Below are positions 63,403 through 64,000 of a DNA stretch of 64,000 bases, piece by piece (positions within the stretch are counted from its first letter, which is position 1; each line of letters opens with the position of its first letter). The stretch comes from Desulfogranum japonicum DSM 18378 (GTDB lineage: Bacteria; Desulfobacterota; Desulfobulbia; Desulfobulbales; Desulfobulbaceae). Position numbers and translations under genes: made by a program. The notes under the pieces are model-generated. The model saw only the letters and a list, made by a program, of their open reading frames with translations. It did no database searches and was not told the DNA's origin. The stretch lies in assembly GCF_000429945.1 (NCBI RefSeq), contig NZ_AUCV01000013.1, positions 62,001 through 126,000 on the forward strand, in the 5' to 3' direction.

Positions 63403-64000
63403 TGCTCACTCCTCCGGTATACTGTCGGTGCAACCTGTATCAATGGAGTCTGGTGTCCCTGTAATGACTCAGAATGCCCAAGAAAAAGATACCCACCTGG
63501 ATTAAGATAGCGATAAAATTTGTGCATGAGTTTTTCCTGGGTCTGTTTATCAAAATATATAATCACGTTTCTGCAAAAGATAACATCCACCATATTGGGC
63601 AAGCCAAAGTCCTCATCCATAAAATTCAAATGTCCAAAGGAAACACGGTGGCGAAGCTGTTTATTTACGCGAACTTCACCATTACGGCTTCCCTTACCCC
63701 GTAAAAAATATTTTTTCCTATACCTTGAGGAAACAGGGGTAATGCGTTCCACCGGATAAACTGCCCGACTGGCAACCTGTAAGACCCGCCTGGCCACATC
63801 TGTTGCCAGAATTTCAAAAGAAAACCCCTGCATCATTTCCTGATACTCGCTTAAAACCATAGCCAATGTATAGGGTTCTTCCCCAGTGGAGCATCCGGCG
63901 CTCCACACTCTCCATTTTTTTCTGTACCGGCCTCTATTCAAAATTTGCATAGTGGGTAAAGCGGTATTGACAAGATAGTCAAAATGTCCTGGTTCTCTGA
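63399..64000 (-). CDS. cheR: CheR chemoreceptor methyltransferase, 5' end beyond window
   Basis: The frame runs open to the right window edge: codons before the internal ATG at 63950 read REPGHFDYLVNTALPT, matching the end of the CheR N-terminal region, so about 60-90 N-terminal residues are missing. The SAM-binding motif WSAGCSTGEEPYTLAM is present, then FEILATDVARRVL, the NFMDEDF region, DVIFCRNVIIYF and GYLFLGHSE. It methylates receptor glutamates in adaptation. It is the first visible gene of the che cluster on this strand, and its stop overlaps the STAS start. Confidence 0.95.
   Translation of the reverse strand, partial: REPGHFDYLVNTALPTMQILNRGRYRKKWRVWSAGCSTGEEPYTLAMVLSEYQEMMQGFSFEILATDVARRVLQVASRAVYPVERITPVSSRYRKKYFLRGKGSRNGEVRVNKQLRHRVSFGHLNFMDEDFGLPNMVDVIFCRNVIIYFDKQTQEKLMHKFYRYLNPGGYLFLGHSESLQGHQTPLIQVAPTVYRRSEQ

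Noticed and set aside
1-64000. CRISPR array, prophage or integrated island
   Set aside because: No regularly spaced direct repeats, integrase, phage structural genes or att-like duplications were seen; the tRNA duplication includes its own promoter and is not an att site.

Overview
The window looks like a chromosomal segment of a mid-GC Gram-negative bacterium, most likely an anaerobic or sulfate-reducing member of the Desulfobacterota (Desulfobulbales-like). This rests on gene content only: a minimal 219-residue siroheme sulfite reductase of the Desulfovibrio assimilatory type, the gene order tig-clpP-clpX-lon, many signal-transduction proteins, and a chemotaxis cluster whose CheA carries the extra regulatory segments common in deltaproteobacteria. 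No rRNA, phage, CRISPR array or complete insertion sequence was seen.

Layout. 1-2060: a window-edge MotA remnant, one copy of a hairpin MITE and small genes of unknown function. 2.2-5.4 kb: an MFS transporter, a zinc-ribbon membrane protein, and a tRNA-Asp/tRNA-Val transcription unit present twice, each copy with its own promoter and terminator, separated by repeat debris. 5.4-11.4 kb: the housekeeping proteostasis run tRNA-Leu, tig, clpP, clpX, lon, all on the minus strand. 11.7-17.4 kb: an MFS transporter and an RND efflux pair (membrane fusion protein plus AcrB-type pump). 17.8-19.2 kb: pdxH and a short-chain dehydrogenase. 20-25.6 kb: a hypothetical gene, a SagB-like double nitroreductase, a YbdG-like MscS channel, TrmO, a lipoprotein and a HAD phosphatase. 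25.8-28.7 kb: a five-gene minus-strand run with two lipoproteins (one FlgO-like), a small unknown protein, a zinc ribbon and a Gate-domain membrane protein. 28.8-33.2 kb: thioredoxin-2, a DtxR regulator, a PilZ protein, a Cof-type HAD and the small sulfite reductase.

33.3-42.1 kb is one coherent signalling operon: a response regulator with a Cys-rich tail, a PhnD-like binding lipoprotein, a 2009-residue hybrid kinase with eight PAS domains, two receivers and an Hpt, and a REC-GGDEF diguanylate cyclase. The natural reading is ligand capture by the lipoprotein, a phosphorelay through the kinase, and cyclic-di-GMP output. The PilZ protein at 30.5 kb is a possible local receptor. 42.5-47.3 kb holds an ACP-FAAL-PlsC fusion, a PanE-like reductase and a universal stress protein. 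47.4-52 kb has a chemoreceptor and a PiT phosphate transporter with its PhoU-like partner. 52.3-54.4 kb encodes a P-loop/FHA/PPP-phosphatase fusion.

From 55 kb to the right edge is a chemotaxis cluster: cheR (cut by the edge), a STAS protein, cheY, cheA, cheW, cheD, cheB and a J-domain protein, met head-on by a soluble chemoreceptor-like protein with a CheZ-like motif. Small repeats have inserted repeatedly into this cluster, and one supplies the stop codon of cheD.

The strongest candidates for something undescribed are the kinase/FHA/phosphatase fusion, the soluble tandem receptor-like protein with its CheZ-like motif, the self-contained acyl-AMP ligase/ACP/acyltransferase, and the terminal-inverted-repeat hairpin element with relatives at both ends of the window.
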